A DNA stretch of 64,000 nt from Flavobacterium sp. KACC 22761 (GTDB lineage: Bacteria > Bacteroidota > Bacteroidia > Flavobacteriales > Flavobacteriaceae): contig NZ_CP139148.1 of NCBI RefSeq assembly GCF_034058155.1, forward strand, positions 2,418,001 through 2,482,000. The letters are read 5' to 3'. Shown piece by piece: positions 43,074 through 52,257 of this stretch (positions are counted from its first letter, which is position 1; the number at the start of each line of letters is the position of its first letter). A program made the translations under genes and the position numbers. The notes beneath the pieces are model-generated. The model did not search any database and had not been told where the DNA came from. It saw only the letters and a list, made by a program, of their open reading frames with translations.

Positions 43074-43892
43074 TTATAATACTAATGGAACTTGTCTGAA
43101 TTCGTCTTCTTCGTTGCTTTCGATCCCTAAAGCTTTATAGATGTATTGGAAAGTCGATAATAATTCAGGTTTTCCGTCAACTAAAGCCACATCGTGCTCA
43201 AAATGCGCACTAGGTTTTCCGTCAGCAGTTAAGATTGTCCAGCCGTCTTTAAGTTGTTTGATGTTTCTGGTTCCCATGTTGATCATCGGTTCAATTGCTA
43301 CAACCATTCCTTCAACAAAAAGTTTTCCACGTCCGCGTTTTCCGTAATTTGGCATTTCTGGCTCTTCGTGCATTTTTTGCCCAACACCATGTCCAACCAA
43401 TTCACGAACTACTCCGTAACCGTGAGCTTCAGTATACTTTTGAATCGCATTTCCAACATCTTCTACGCGATTTCCAGCTTTAAATTCTCTAATTCCAACA
43501 TAAAGAGATTCTTTAGTTACACGCAAAAGTTTTTTAACTTCTGGTGCAACTTCTCCAATTTCGAAACTGTATGCGTGATCTCCGTGGTAACCATTTTTAA
43601 AAGCCCCACAATCAACTGAAATAACATCACCGTTTTTAAGAGGAACATTGTTAGGAATACCGTGAACAACCTGAGCGTTTGGACTCATGCAAAGCGAATT
43701 CGGGAAATCATACAATCCAAGGAAACTTGGAACTGCACCGTGATCACGAATAAATTCTTCGGCCAATTTGTCAAGATATAATGTTGTAACTCCTTCTTTA
43801 ATTTCAGAAGCAATCATTCCTAATGTTTTTGATACGATTAAAGCACTTTCGCGCATTAATTCGATTTCCTCTCTAGTTTTTTGGATAATCAT
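43074..43892 (-). CDS. map: Methionine aminopeptidase, type I
   Basis: 272 residues from the ATG at 43892 (MIIQKTREEIELMRESA); an upstream in-frame ATG at 43916 lies on top of the likely -7 box (CAAAAGTA, 43914-43921) and is rejected. It removes the N-terminal Met from new proteins. Metal ligands are in VISVDCGAFKNGYHGDHAYS (two Asp), VGHGVGQKMHEEPEMPNYG (His), VVAIEPMINMG (Glu) and HFEHDVALVDG (Glu). The product is cytoplasmic. It is the first gene of a two-gene unit with the methyltransferase. Confidence 0.96.
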   Translation of the reverse strand: MIIQKTREEIELMRESALIVSKTLGMIASEIKEGVTTLYLDKLAEEFIRDHGAVPSFLGLYDFPNSLCMSPNAQVVHGIPNNVPLKNGDVISVDCGAFKNGYHGDHAYSFEIGEVAPEVKKLLRVTKESLYVGIREFKAGNRVEDVGNAIQKYTEAHGYGVVRELVGHGVGQKMHEEPEMPNYGKRGRGKLFVEGMVVAIEPMINMGTRNIKQLKDGWTILTADGKPSAHFEHDVALVDGKPELLSTFQYIYKALGIESNEEDEFRQVPLVL

Positions 43893-43955
43893 ATTTTTTC
43901 CATTTTCAGTTGGCAAAAGTACAATTTTTATCTCATTTTTTGCGCAAAATTTTTA

Positions 43956-44041
43956 GCCACGAATTTCGCGAATTTGCACAAATGATTTAGTCAAAAAAAT
44001 TAAAGCAAAAGCAATTAGTGAAAATTGGTGGAATTCGTGGC
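43956..44041. repeat. Palindromic repeat, family C copy 4
   Basis: Arms GCCACGAATTTCGCGAATTT and GGAATTCGTGGC with an imperfect interior. It lies between the divergent map and DUF445 genes, upstream of the DUF445 start. Confidence 0.8.
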
Positions 44042-44096
44042 AAAACTAATATCTGCCAAAAAAAACCGTAAATTAGTAATACAAACGCTTATAATT

Positions 44097-45350
44097 ATGG
44101 AAACTATTACAGATAAAGATATAGCCAAAGTAAAAGCGCTGAAAAAAATGAAGGGAAATGCTTTGGGACTTTTAGGCATTGCCGTATTGTTGTTTTTAGT
44201 CGCTATTTATTTTAAAATTCCAATGTTGCAGGCTTTCAGTGAAGCTGCAATGGTTGGCGGAATTGCCGATTGGTTTGCCGTTGTGGCTCTTTTTCGTCAT
44301 CCGATGGGAATTCCGATTTGGCACACAGCCATTATTCCGACCAAAAAAAATGAAATAGGAGAGAACCTTGGGAATTTTGTTTCTGAGGAATTTCTAGTAC
44401 GTGAAAAATTAGAAATTAAATTGGACGAATTCAATTTTGCAACCAAGGCTTCAGAATGGCTATCGCACGAAGAAAATGCAAATAAAATTGCCAATGCAGT
44501 TGCAGTGAGTGTGATACCGGGAATTCTAAAAACCATTAAAGATGAAGATGTAAAGCGATTTATTCAAGTTCAGTTTAAGGAAAAAATGGAAGGGATAAAT
44601 TTTGGAGAATGGGTCGCATTGGCATTAGAACCTTTGCAAAAAGGAAATTTAAAAAATCAAATGCTTACGAATCTTCTTGAAGTGATGAGCAATGAATTGA
44701 CTAATAATAAGGATTTGATTCGGCAAAAAGTAAAAGCTTCAACTCCGTTTTTGAGTTTCGGATTGGCAGATAAAAGTATCACAGAAGGTGTTTTTAATGG
44801 TTTGCAGGACTTTTTAAATGAAGCGAAAAAGCCAGAAAGTGCTGTGCGTTTAAAAATTGACGAGTATATTTTTAATTTTTTGGAAAAAGTCAAAAATTCT
44901 GAAGAAATGCGAATTAAAATCAATGATATGATTTTGGGTTTTGTTGGAAAAAAAGAAGTGCAGGATTATATCAACGGAATTTGGGATGAAATTAAGCGCT
45001 CTATTACAAACGACTTAAGCCGTGGCGACAATTCGTCAATAAAAAACAATATTGCAGATTTGATTCAAACTTTTGGAAATGGAATTAAGGAAGACCCTGT
45101 AATGATCGATAAAATCAACGGTTTTATCAAGAATGATTTATTATCAATGCTTTTGAATAATAAGAAAGTAATTGGAGATTTGATTTCATCAACGGTAAAA
45201 AGCTGGGACGGAAAAGAGGTTTCGGAGAAATTAGAATTAGAAATCGGGAAAGATCTTCAATATATTAGAATCAACGGAACTTTGGTTGGTGGATTTATTG
45301 GTCTTGTGATTTATGGTGTTGAGCAGCTTTATCATTATTTTATTGTTTGA
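44097..45350 (+). CDS. DUF445 membrane protein (YjiN-like)
   Basis: 417 residues from the ATG at 44097 (METITDKDIAKVKALKKMKG). An open frame reaches back to 44025 but runs through a dispersed repeat and lacks a better start. N-terminal membrane helix GLLGIAVLLFLVAIYFKIPM, then the family core IADWFAVVALFRHPMGIPIW and TAIIPTKKNEIGENLGNFVS, a long helical middle, and a C-terminal hairpin GTLVGGFIGLVIYGVEQLYH. This is the DUF445 layout; the function is unknown. It is an inner-membrane protein and a single gene. Confidence 0.88.
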   Translation: METITDKDIAKVKALKKMKGNALGLLGIAVLLFLVAIYFKIPMLQAFSEAAMVGGIADWFAVVALFRHPMGIPIWHTAIIPTKKNEIGENLGNFVSEEFLVREKLEIKLDEFNFATKASEWLSHEENANKIANAVAVSVIPGILKTIKDEDVKRFIQVQFKEKMEGINFGEWVALALEPLQKGNLKNQMLTNLLEVMSNELTNNKDLIRQKVKASTPFLSFGLADKSITEGVFNGLQDFLNEAKKPESAVRLKIDEYIFNFLEKVKNSEEMRIKINDMILGFVGKKEVQDYINGIWDEIKRSITNDLSRGDNSSIKNNIADLIQTFGNGIKEDPVMIDKINGFIKNDLLSMLLNNKKVIGDLISSTVKSWDGKEVSEKLELEIGKDLQYIRINGTLVGGFIGLVIYGVEQLYHYFIV

Positions 45351-45372
45351 TAAAAAATACATTTTAATATGC

Positions 45373-45444
45373 ATGTCAGGCTGAGCGGAGTCGAAGCCCT
45401 GCGTTCTCTACTGCACGTGCCTTCGACTCCGCTCAGGCTGACAT
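45373..45444. repeat. Dispersed palindromic repeat, family B
   Basis: 24-base arms ATGTCAGGCTGAGCGGAGTC and its complement, with one mismatch, around a 24-base loop. It is much more GC-rich than the surrounding DNA. Only one copy lies in this window. Confidence 0.85.
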
Positions 45445-45457
45445 ACAAGACTTAAAA

Positions 45458-45493
45458 CAAAAAAGAGATAAATTTCATAATTTATCTCTTTTT
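45458..45493. terminator. Bidirectional terminator, DUF445/gpmI
   Basis: Stem AAAAAAGAGATAAAT with ATTTATCTCTTTTTT around a short loop, between convergent genes. Confidence 0.8.
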
Positions 45494-45540
45494 TTTGAGT
45501 TCTGTTTTTTACTGAACTTATATGACTTATATGGTGAAAA

Positions 45541-47058
45541 TTATAGAAGTGAATGACAAGTCATCGCATTAGGCTGTTGCACTCCCATTAATTCTAAAAT
45601 TGTTGGAGCGATATCACCTAACACACCATTTTGGATGTTTTTCAATTCTTTGTCAACTAAAATAATCGGCACTGGGTTTGTTGTGTGAGCCGTATTTGGA
45701 GTTCCGTCAGGATTGATCATTGTTTCGCAGTTTCCGTGATCGGCAATGACGATTGTGGTGTAGTCATTTGCAAGAGCGGCATCGATCACTTTTTTCGCGC
45801 AAGCGTCAACCGCTTCGCAAGCTTTAATTGCAGCTTCCATAATTCCGGTATGACCAACCATATCACCGTTTGCGAAGTTTAAGCAAACAAAATCAACTTC
45901 GCCTTTGTTCAATTCAGGAACAAGTGCATCTGCCAATTCGTAAGCGCTCATTTCTGGCTGTAAATCGTAAGTTGCCACTTTTGGGGAGTTTCTTAAGATT
46001 CTTGATTCGCCTTCAAAAGGAGTTTCTCTACCTCCAGAGAAGAAGAAAGTTACGTGAGGATATTTCTCAGTCTCCGCAATTCTGATTTGTTTTTTGCCCG
46101 CTTTTTCTAAAACTTCACCAAGAGTTTCAGTGATATTATCTTTATTGTAAACCACTTTTACGTTTTGATACGTCTCGTCGTAGTTTGTCAATGTTACATA
46201 ATATAGGTCTAGTTTGTGCATGTTTTGTTCGTGGAAATCTTGCTGAGAAAGCGCTTCAGTAAGTTCACGGCCTCTGTCTGTTCTAAAATTAAAGAAGATT
46301 ACAACATCATCTTCGACAATTGTAGCAAGAGGTTTTTCGTTTTCGTCAACAATTACAACAGGCTCGATAAACTCATCTGTTACGTCTTTCTCGTAGCTGT
46401 CCAAAACACTTGCAACAGCATTTTTAGAAGGAATTCCAACTCCGTTTACAACTAAATCAAAAGCTAATTTTACTCTTTCCCAACGTTTGTCGCGATCCAT
46501 TGCATAATAACGTCCAACGACAGAAGCAATTTTAACTGGAGTGTTTTTAATGTGATCTTCAAGATCTTGAATGTATTTTGCTCCAGATTTTGGGTCAACG
46601 TCACGCCCGTCTGTAAAAGCGTGAACATAAACTTGATCTAAATCATATTCTTGAGAAGCGTCGATTAATCCACGCAAGTGAGAAGTATGTGAATGCACAC
46701 CTCCATCAGAAACTAATCCTAAAAAGTGTACTTTTTTATTGTTTTCTTTAGCATAAGTAAACGCATCAACTAAAACTTGCTCTTTTGCAAGAGTTTTATT
46801 TGCTACAGCTAAATTAATTTTGGCTAAATCTTGGTAAACAATTCTTCCAGCTCCAAGGTTCATATGGCCTACCTCGCTGTTTCCCATTTGACCTTCTGGT
46901 AAACCAACATTCAAACCATCAGTTCTAAGTTGCGCGCTTGGGTAATTTTTGTAAAGACTGTTTATAAAAGGAACATTTGCATTGTCTATTGCAGATACTT
47001 TAGGGTCAGGAGATTTTCCCCAACCATCTAAAATCATAAGGATAACTTTCTTGTTCAT
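45541..47058 (-). CDS. gpmI: 2,3-bisphosphoglycerate-independent phosphoglycerate mutase
   Basis: 505 residues from the ATG at 47058 (MNKKVILMILDGWG), the normal family start. An earlier in-frame ATG would read through the -7 box. It interconverts 3- and 2-phosphoglycerate with two manganese ions. Motifs are ILDGWGKSPDPK (metal Asp), LPEGQMGNSEVGHMNLGAGR with the phosphoserine nucleophile, HAFTDGRDVDPKSG, FFNFRTDRGRELTEAL, VCLNFANGDMVGHTG and VIADHGNCETM. The enzyme is cytoplasmic and glycolytic. It has its own consensus promoter. Confidence 0.97.
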   Translation of the reverse strand: MNKKVILMILDGWGKSPDPKVSAIDNANVPFINSLYKNYPSAQLRTDGLNVGLPEGQMGNSEVGHMNLGAGRIVYQDLAKINLAVANKTLAKEQVLVDAFTYAKENNKKVHFLGLVSDGGVHSHTSHLRGLIDASQEYDLDQVYVHAFTDGRDVDPKSGAKYIQDLEDHIKNTPVKIASVVGRYYAMDRDKRWERVKLAFDLVVNGVGIPSKNAVASVLDSYEKDVTDEFIEPVVIVDENEKPLATIVEDDVVIFFNFRTDRGRELTEALSQQDFHEQNMHKLDLYYVTLTNYDETYQNVKVVYNKDNITETLGEVLEKAGKKQIRIAETEKYPHVTFFFSGGRETPFEGESRILRNSPKVATYDLQPEMSAYELADALVPELNKGEVDFVCLNFANGDMVGHTGIMEAAIKACEAVDACAKKVIDAALANDYTTIVIADHGNCETMINPDGTPNTAHTTNPVPIILVDKELKNIQNGVLGDIAPTILELMGVQQPNAMTCHSLL

Positions 47059-47074
47059 TACTTTTTGTTTTCTA

Positions 47075-47103
47075 CAAAGATAAGTCATTTCTAAACTTTG
47101 CAA
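47075..47103 (-). promoter_or_regulatory. Promoter of gpmI
   Basis: Reverse strand TTG (47103-47101), 18 bases, TATCTTTG (47082-47075), 17 bases before the ATG. Confidence 0.65.
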
Positions 47104-47197
47104 GGGAACAGCGATACATTTATATTTAATAAAATGAAGCGTATCAAAAAATAATAATTTAATTGTAGAAGCCTTTATTTTTTAAAATTTATTCACG

Positions 47198-49627
47198 CTA
47201 AGCTCTCTTTCTGAACTTATTTTTGACAGCATTATAGTCAATAAAGTATTTGACACTAATCGAAAAAGCATGTTTTAAAGCATCATTATTCAATAAAGCG
47301 GTTACATTGTCTTTATATTGTTTGTCGATAATGCGCTCAAAATTATCAGCATTGTTGCGATATAGGACCGAAACTTGGCTTCCGGGAGCAAACCACCAAG
47401 AATAAGATAAATCAGCATTCCAGGAATAAAAACTTGAATTTTTGTTTTCGTCATAGTCTGGATAAGGCGTTAAGGTGCCATTGTCTTGAAGTTGCAAGAT
47501 ATCTTTGTTTTCAGCGTAAGACCAATATTGTCTTACAGATAAATTTAGCGTCATGGTGCTGTTTAAAGCATATTTTCCGCCAAGTGTGTTTGAGTATGTC
47601 ACGACATTCCTATTGGCAAAAACAATAGTGTTTGGAGTTGCTTCATTGTCATCTGCATCAACGCTATCAATATAACCTTTGTTGTTGTTTTTTCTGAAAA
47701 AACTAAAATAATACGTCAGTAATAATTTGTCATTAAAACGATATCTTGGACCAATGTCGATTCCATAGGAAGTTCGTCCCGATTCATCTAGAATCGCAAT
47801 TGACGGATTCAAATCGATTGCAAATTTGTGGTTGTAATTTGTAGAAACGCTTCCCCAGGCTTCAATTTTTCTCGGAATAATTACATATCTATTGTCAGCT
47901 CTCGGTTCGTAATAATCGTGTGATTCCATGGGATAAACTGTAATTCCGCCACCATAATAATTGTTTTTTACCGTTGTCAGGTTTACGTTTACATTAATGC
48001 TGTTGTCTTGAATTAACCCAGATTCTTTATTGAATTCAGCATACATATTATAGTTGATTCTGAAGCTGTTGAAAAGCTTGGTTGGATTTAGAATTCTATA
48101 ATTTGCATTTCCATAAAAATTATAATAATTCGTGTAAAAATTGATTCCGAGATCATTCGGGTCGTAATCTTTAGTCACAAAATCAGAACCTATACTATAA
48201 CGGTATTTTCCGCTTGTTTCGGCAAAACCAATTGTGGTAAAAACACCATTTTTATTTTCTTCCATATTAATATGGCTGTATTTTGCATTTCCATACAAAC
48301 TGTAGGTGTTTGCTTTTGTGTTTAAATCCCAAGCCAAACCTGTTACATTGGCATCTCTGTAATGGCCATTTCTAGTAACATTGGTATTAATAAAGGTAAC
48401 TGATGAATTTTTACGAAAACGCTGATCTAGAACCAAAACATTGTAATTGGTCAAGGGTTCAACAATTACGCGACGTGTTTCGTTCGAAATAGTGTCTTTA
48501 ATCGTTGCGTATGTTTTTTCGGTAACGGCATTCAAAACCCCAATTCCCAATCCTTTTTTTGTTCTTCCAGAAATTTTTAAAGCATTGATAAGATTGACAT
48601 TTTGAACCGTTTCAATAACTTCTTCGTTGTCGTTTAGTTCAGGATCAATTGATGGGCTTCCGCCAATTCTGCGCGAATAAAAAATATTTCCTTTGTTGAA
48701 CAAGTCGGTTCCTTCTGTGAAAAAAGCACGATTTTCATTAAACTGCTGTTCAAACGGACTAAGATTCAAAATTCGGTCGTCGTATTTCGTTTGTCCAAAA
48801 TCTGGGACTAAAATGGCGTCAAGCGTAAAAGCGTCGTTGATGCCATATTTTATATCCATTCCGCCTTTCATCGTGCCATAGGTTTTTTGGCCATCCGCCG
48901 CATTTAAATAATACGAAGCATAAGGCATAAAAAACAGTCGAGTAGGAGGTTTGATGTTTTCAATTCCGGCCAATTCTCCATTTTGCTGTGTAAATGTCCC
49001 AATTTTGGTATCGATTAGATTCCATGTATATTTTTTGCGTTCGCGCTTGACTTCCCTAAAAAAGTTGATTCCCCAAGTTTGCTTGTTTTCTGCAGAAAAA
49101 CGCAGAGCAGCATACGGGAGTTTGATTTCTACAATCCAGCCTTTATCTGTAATTCGGGCTTTACTCAACCAAACGGCGTCCCACGAATAATCTTCCCCAA
49201 TAGCGTCAGTCATAATGCAATCGCCCTGAACATCTGCCGCCGAAACAAAAAACTCAAAGTTTTGCTGGCCGTCATTAAAGCCATTTACAAAAACACCAAA
49301 AATATCAGCAGTTCCAAAGTTGTCGCGCTGTGATATTTCTTTTAAAATTTTGTTTGGTTCATCGTCATACATCATGGCGCCTATATAAATGGCGTCGTTA
49401 TTATATAGAACTTTTATTTCTGTTTTTTTTGCTTCGGTAATTGACTTGCCGTTATCGGGTTCAAACATGATGAAATTAGAGGCAATCGGAGCATTTGCCC
49501 AAGCTTCTTCATCTAATTTTCCGTCAATAGAAATGGATTCCGCAGTAGATTGAGCCTGAAGGATTTTCTTTTGGCTATAGCTGCAAAAAACGGATAAAAG
49601 AAGACTTAAGAAAACTAATTTTTTCAT
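47198..49627 (-). CDS. DUF5916 protein with CBM9-like N-terminal domain
   Basis: 809 residues. Signal peptide MKKLVFLSLLLSVFCSYSQ. Residues about 25-220 look like a family 9 carbohydrate-binding fold (ISIDGKLDEEAWANAPIASN, AWLVSKARI-like DAVWLSKARITDKGWIVEIK). The rest is DUF5916, with many alternating aromatic strands that fit an outer-membrane beta-barrel (LRYSIGSDFVTKDYDPND, KNNYYGGGITVYPMESHDYY) and a C-terminal SVKYFIDYNAVKNKFRKRA. The family is common in Bacteroidetes; the function is unknown. It is a single gene. Confidence 0.85.
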   Translation of the reverse strand: MKKLVFLSLLLSVFCSYSQKKILQAQSTAESISIDGKLDEEAWANAPIASNFIMFEPDNGKSITEAKKTEIKVLYNNDAIYIGAMMYDDEPNKILKEISQRDNFGTADIFGVFVNGFNDGQQNFEFFVSAADVQGDCIMTDAIGEDYSWDAVWLSKARITDKGWIVEIKLPYAALRFSAENKQTWGINFFREVKRERKKYTWNLIDTKIGTFTQQNGELAGIENIKPPTRLFFMPYASYYLNAADGQKTYGTMKGGMDIKYGINDAFTLDAILVPDFGQTKYDDRILNLSPFEQQFNENRAFFTEGTDLFNKGNIFYSRRIGGSPSIDPELNDNEEVIETVQNVNLINALKISGRTKKGLGIGVLNAVTEKTYATIKDTISNETRRVIVEPLTNYNVLVLDQRFRKNSSVTFINTNVTRNGHYRDANVTGLAWDLNTKANTYSLYGNAKYSHINMEENKNGVFTTIGFAETSGKYRYSIGSDFVTKDYDPNDLGINFYTNYYNFYGNANYRILNPTKLFNSFRINYNMYAEFNKESGLIQDNSINVNVNLTTVKNNYYGGGITVYPMESHDYYEPRADNRYVIIPRKIEAWGSVSTNYNHKFAIDLNPSIAILDESGRTSYGIDIGPRYRFNDKLLLTYYFSFFRKNNNKGYIDSVDADDNEATPNTIVFANRNVVTYSNTLGGKYALNSTMTLNLSVRQYWSYAENKDILQLQDNGTLTPYPDYDENKNSSFYSWNADLSYSWWFAPGSQVSVLYRNNADNFERIIDKQYKDNVTALLNNDALKHAFSISVKYFIDYNAVKNKFRKRA

Positions 49628-49949
49628 GGAATTTTAAAATGATATAAAGCTAAAATGGTATTTGCTGAAGTAATAGACATTTTTTCAATGCGAATGTTAC
49701 AGTTTCAATGGCCAAAAATACTATTTAATTGTATTTTCTTTAAGAAAAAGTAAGAAAATATTTATTTTATACTTATGATAAAAAATCCTACAAAAGCGAC
49801 GTGTTTTTTGTTTGAAATGCAAAATTTTTACTATTATTCTGTTAAAGTTTTAGTAAAAAAACACTGTTTCAGCGTGTTGCAATTGAATCGCTATAATTTT
49901 TTTATATTTTTGCCTTACCCAAATTTAGATATTAACCTAAAGAAATTCA
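49628..49949. other. Spacer between divergent DUF5916 and L,D-transpeptidase genes
   Basis: AT-rich, with no repeat or ORF. The only clear signal is the consensus promoter at 49883-49912 for the L,D-transpeptidase gene. Confidence 0.5.
49883..49912 (+). promoter_or_regulatory. Promoter of the YkuD_2-type L,D-transpeptidase gene
   Basis: TTG at 49883-49885, exactly 19 bases, TATTTTTG at 49905-49912; the ATG is 37 bases downstream. Confidence 0.75.
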
Positions 49950-50672
49950 ATGATTTACAAAATTTACCCTCTGTTTGTGTTTTTCCTGTTGTCTTTTGGT
50001 AAAGATTCAAAAAGCACTCCCGAAATTAAAACTGCAGCAACAAAAAGTGTCGCTAAAGTTGAAAAACTTACAGTTGATGCTAAGGTTGAAAGTGTGTACA
50101 GCAATTTAAATGCAAATCATTTTCAGTTGCCAGAGCTAAAAACTTTTTCTGAAGCTTTGAAAGGATTTTATCTTTTAAAAGAAAAAGGAGTAATTCAAAA
50201 AGATATTTTGACTTTGATCGATTTTAGTTTATCATCAAATATGAAACGTCTTTGGGTGATTGACCTGTCAACCAATACTATTTTATATCAGTCATTAGTA
50301 GCGCATGGAAGAAATACTGGAGAAGAATTTGCAACTTCATTTTCAAACAATAATTCTTCTTATAAAAGTAGTTTAGGCTTTTACGCTACAGGCGAAATTT
50401 ATCAAGGAAAACACGGAGCGTCTTTGCGTCTAGATGGCTTGGAAAAAGGTTTTAACAGCAATGCTCGCGAAAGAGGCGTTGTAATGCATGGCGCTGATTA
50501 TGTGTCAGAATCATTTATAAGAGATCATAAAAGATTAGGCAGAAGCCAAGGTTGTCCTGCAATTCCATTTGAATTGCGTGATGAAATAATTGAAGCTATA
50601 AAAGGAAAATCGTGTTTGTATATTTACCATCCATCAAGAAGTTTCTCAATGGAAGAAAAGCTAATTTCTTAA
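49950..50672 (+). CDS. L,D-transpeptidase catalytic domain protein (YkuD_2 type)
   Basis: 240 residues. A hydrophobic N-terminus (MIYKIYPLFVFFLLSFGKD) acts as signal or anchor. The C-terminal catalytic domain has SSNMKRLWVIDLSTNTILYQ, SLVAHGRNTGEEFATSFSNN, GVVMHGADYVSESFIRDHKR and GRSQGCPAIPFEL, with the active Cys in S-Q-G-C-P and the His in MHGADY. It should act on peptidoglycan stem peptides in the periplasm. Its last 12 bases overlap the end of the convergent second transpeptidase gene. Confidence 0.88.
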   Translation: MIYKIYPLFVFFLLSFGKDSKSTPEIKTAATKSVAKVEKLTVDAKVESVYSNLNANHFQLPELKTFSEALKGFYLLKEKGVIQKDILTLIDFSLSSNMKRLWVIDLSTNTILYQSLVAHGRNTGEEFATSFSNNNSSYKSSLGFYATGEIYQGKHGASLRLDGLEKGFNSNARERGVVMHGADYVSESFIRDHKRLGRSQGCPAIPFELRDEIIEAIKGKSCLYIYHPSRSFSMEEKLIS

Positions 50673-52256
50673 TTTAGCATACAAATCCGCATCTAGATTA
50701 TAAATATCAGCTCTAAAAATGAGCTGATTTTTTTTGCTCCAAGCTGTCCAATACCATTGGTATAAAGCATATTTTTTAGTGATTTTGATGCTTGTGGTTT
50801 TTTTGGAAGCAATTATCGTATCGATTTTTATTTTCGAAAAACGTATCGAATCGGCTAAAATATGCTCAGCCAATTCTAAAGGATTTTCTATACGAACACA
50901 TCCAGAACTTAAAGAACGGTTGTTTCGCCCAAAGTAGTTGCGATGATTCGTGTCGTGCAAATAAACGCTATGATGATTAGGAAATAAAATTTTCACCAGC
51001 CCTAATGAATTGTTATAGCCAGGACTTTGAATGTAGCGGTAATTGTGAGGTTTGTTTTCATTCCATGCGTTTGGAGCAACTACATTTCCTGAGGTATCGT
51101 ATATAGTTATGTTTTTGTTGGCCAAATAATTTCTATTGCGTTTCATGGCGGGCACAACATCTTCTTTTAAAATAGTTGGCGGAACTGTCCAAGTCGGGTT
51201 AAAAACCACTGTTTTTAACGTCGAAGTGATTATTGGTGTTTTTCTTTTGCTCGTGCCCACCACAATATTTCTGACCAAGGTTGTGTCTTGGTTTTCAACA
51301 ACATTTAGGCTGTAATCTGGAATGTTTATTATGAAATAATTTTCAGCAAAATCAGCTGTAAACCATCTCCAACGTTCTAAGTTGGCAATGATTTGCTGTT
51401 TTCTTTTTTCTTTGGAATAATTCAAAGCACTTATTGTTCCTTGACCAATAATCCCATCAGCAGCTAAACCATGTCGTTCTTGAAATCTTTTGATTGACTC
51501 AAATGTTTTGTTGTCGTAAATTTTGGTCAAAACGCTATCTTTTCCAGTCATGTCGCCCCAAAATAAAAGTTTTTTCTTGATGTTGATTAGCGCAGCATTG
51601 CTCTCGTTTAAACTTATTTTTTTTGTCAAAGAATCGGTAGTAATCTGTTCGATATCGTCATCAGGAAAAGTATTTATGATTTCAAGAGCCTTTAGCAGTT
51701 CTTTATAAGTCTCAGATTTCGGCTGAATATTATCGACAATACTGTCTAATTTGTTCTTGTTGAAAGCTTTGATAAGAACATTATTCACATCCAAAATTTT
51801 TTCATCCAAATCCCAATCGGTGTAGATTGTTTTAGGATCTAGTTTTCCTTTAAAAAGATGATTCAGGTATTTTTCAAAATTATAAGTCAGCAAAATATCA
51901 TAAGTGGCCAAATCAGTATCGTTAAGCGAGCCAATTCTTTTTTCGAATTTTTGCAATTGTGAAGCTTTGTAATCTTCTGGATCTAAGCCCAGTTTGTCTG
52001 AATTTTGCAGTTGTGACAAAACATAAGCTCTCTTTTTAAGGTTCCCCCAAACAGTTTTATTTTCAGATGAAAGATAAAACTGTTTAAGAGTTTCACTTTT
52101 ATAAGCGCCTATTATAGCGGTATCAATTTCAACTTTTCTTTCGTCAGTAAGTATGATTGCTGGCGCCTTTTTTTTGACAACAGGAATAATTTTTGGCTCG
52201 TCTTTTTTGCAACCAAAAAGTACACATATTACTAAAAGAAAGTAAAGTTTTTTCAT
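50661..52256 (-). CDS. Murein L,D-transpeptidase, YcbB/LdtD-like
   Basis: 531 residues. The signal ends LLVICVLFGC, so it is probably a lipoprotein. A helical scaffold follows, then a peptidoglycan-binding domain near 265-290 (SIKRFQERHGLAADGIIGQG), and a YkuD domain with FIINIPDYSLNVVENQDTTL, NPTWTVPPTILKEDVVPAMK, and HSVYLHDTNHRNYFGRNNRS-LSSGCVRIENP, which holds the His and active Cys. This order is that of LdtD (YcbB), which makes 3-3 cross-links. It lies 1 base after the GNAT gene on the same strand. Confidence 0.93.
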   Translation of the reverse strand: MKKLYFLLVICVLFGCKKDEPKIIPVVKKKAPAIILTDERKVEIDTAIIGAYKSETLKQFYLSSENKTVWGNLKKRAYVLSQLQNSDKLGLDPEDYKASQLQKFEKRIGSLNDTDLATYDILLTYNFEKYLNHLFKGKLDPKTIYTDWDLDEKILDVNNVLIKAFNKNKLDSIVDNIQPKSETYKELLKALEIINTFPDDDIEQITTDSLTKKISLNESNAALINIKKKLLFWGDMTGKDSVLTKIYDNKTFESIKRFQERHGLAADGIIGQGTISALNYSKEKRKQQIIANLERWRWFTADFAENYFIINIPDYSLNVVENQDTTLVRNIVVGTSKRKTPIITSTLKTVVFNPTWTVPPTILKEDVVPAMKRNRNYLANKNITIYDTSGNVVAPNAWNENKPHNYRYIQSPGYNNSLGLVKILFPNHHSVYLHDTNHRNYFGRNNRSLSSGCVRIENPLELAEHILADSIRFSKIKIDTIIASKKTTSIKITKKYALYQWYWTAWSKKNQLIFRADIYNLDADLYAKLRN

Positions 52257-52257
52257 T

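Noticed and set aside
44025..44096. A longer N-terminus for the DUF445 protein.
   Set aside because: The added residues are encoded partly by the family C repeat and have no membrane or family similarity.
47059..47103. Upstream ATG for gpmI.
   Set aside because: It would translate through a consensus -7 box; the family starts at MNKKVILMILDGWG.
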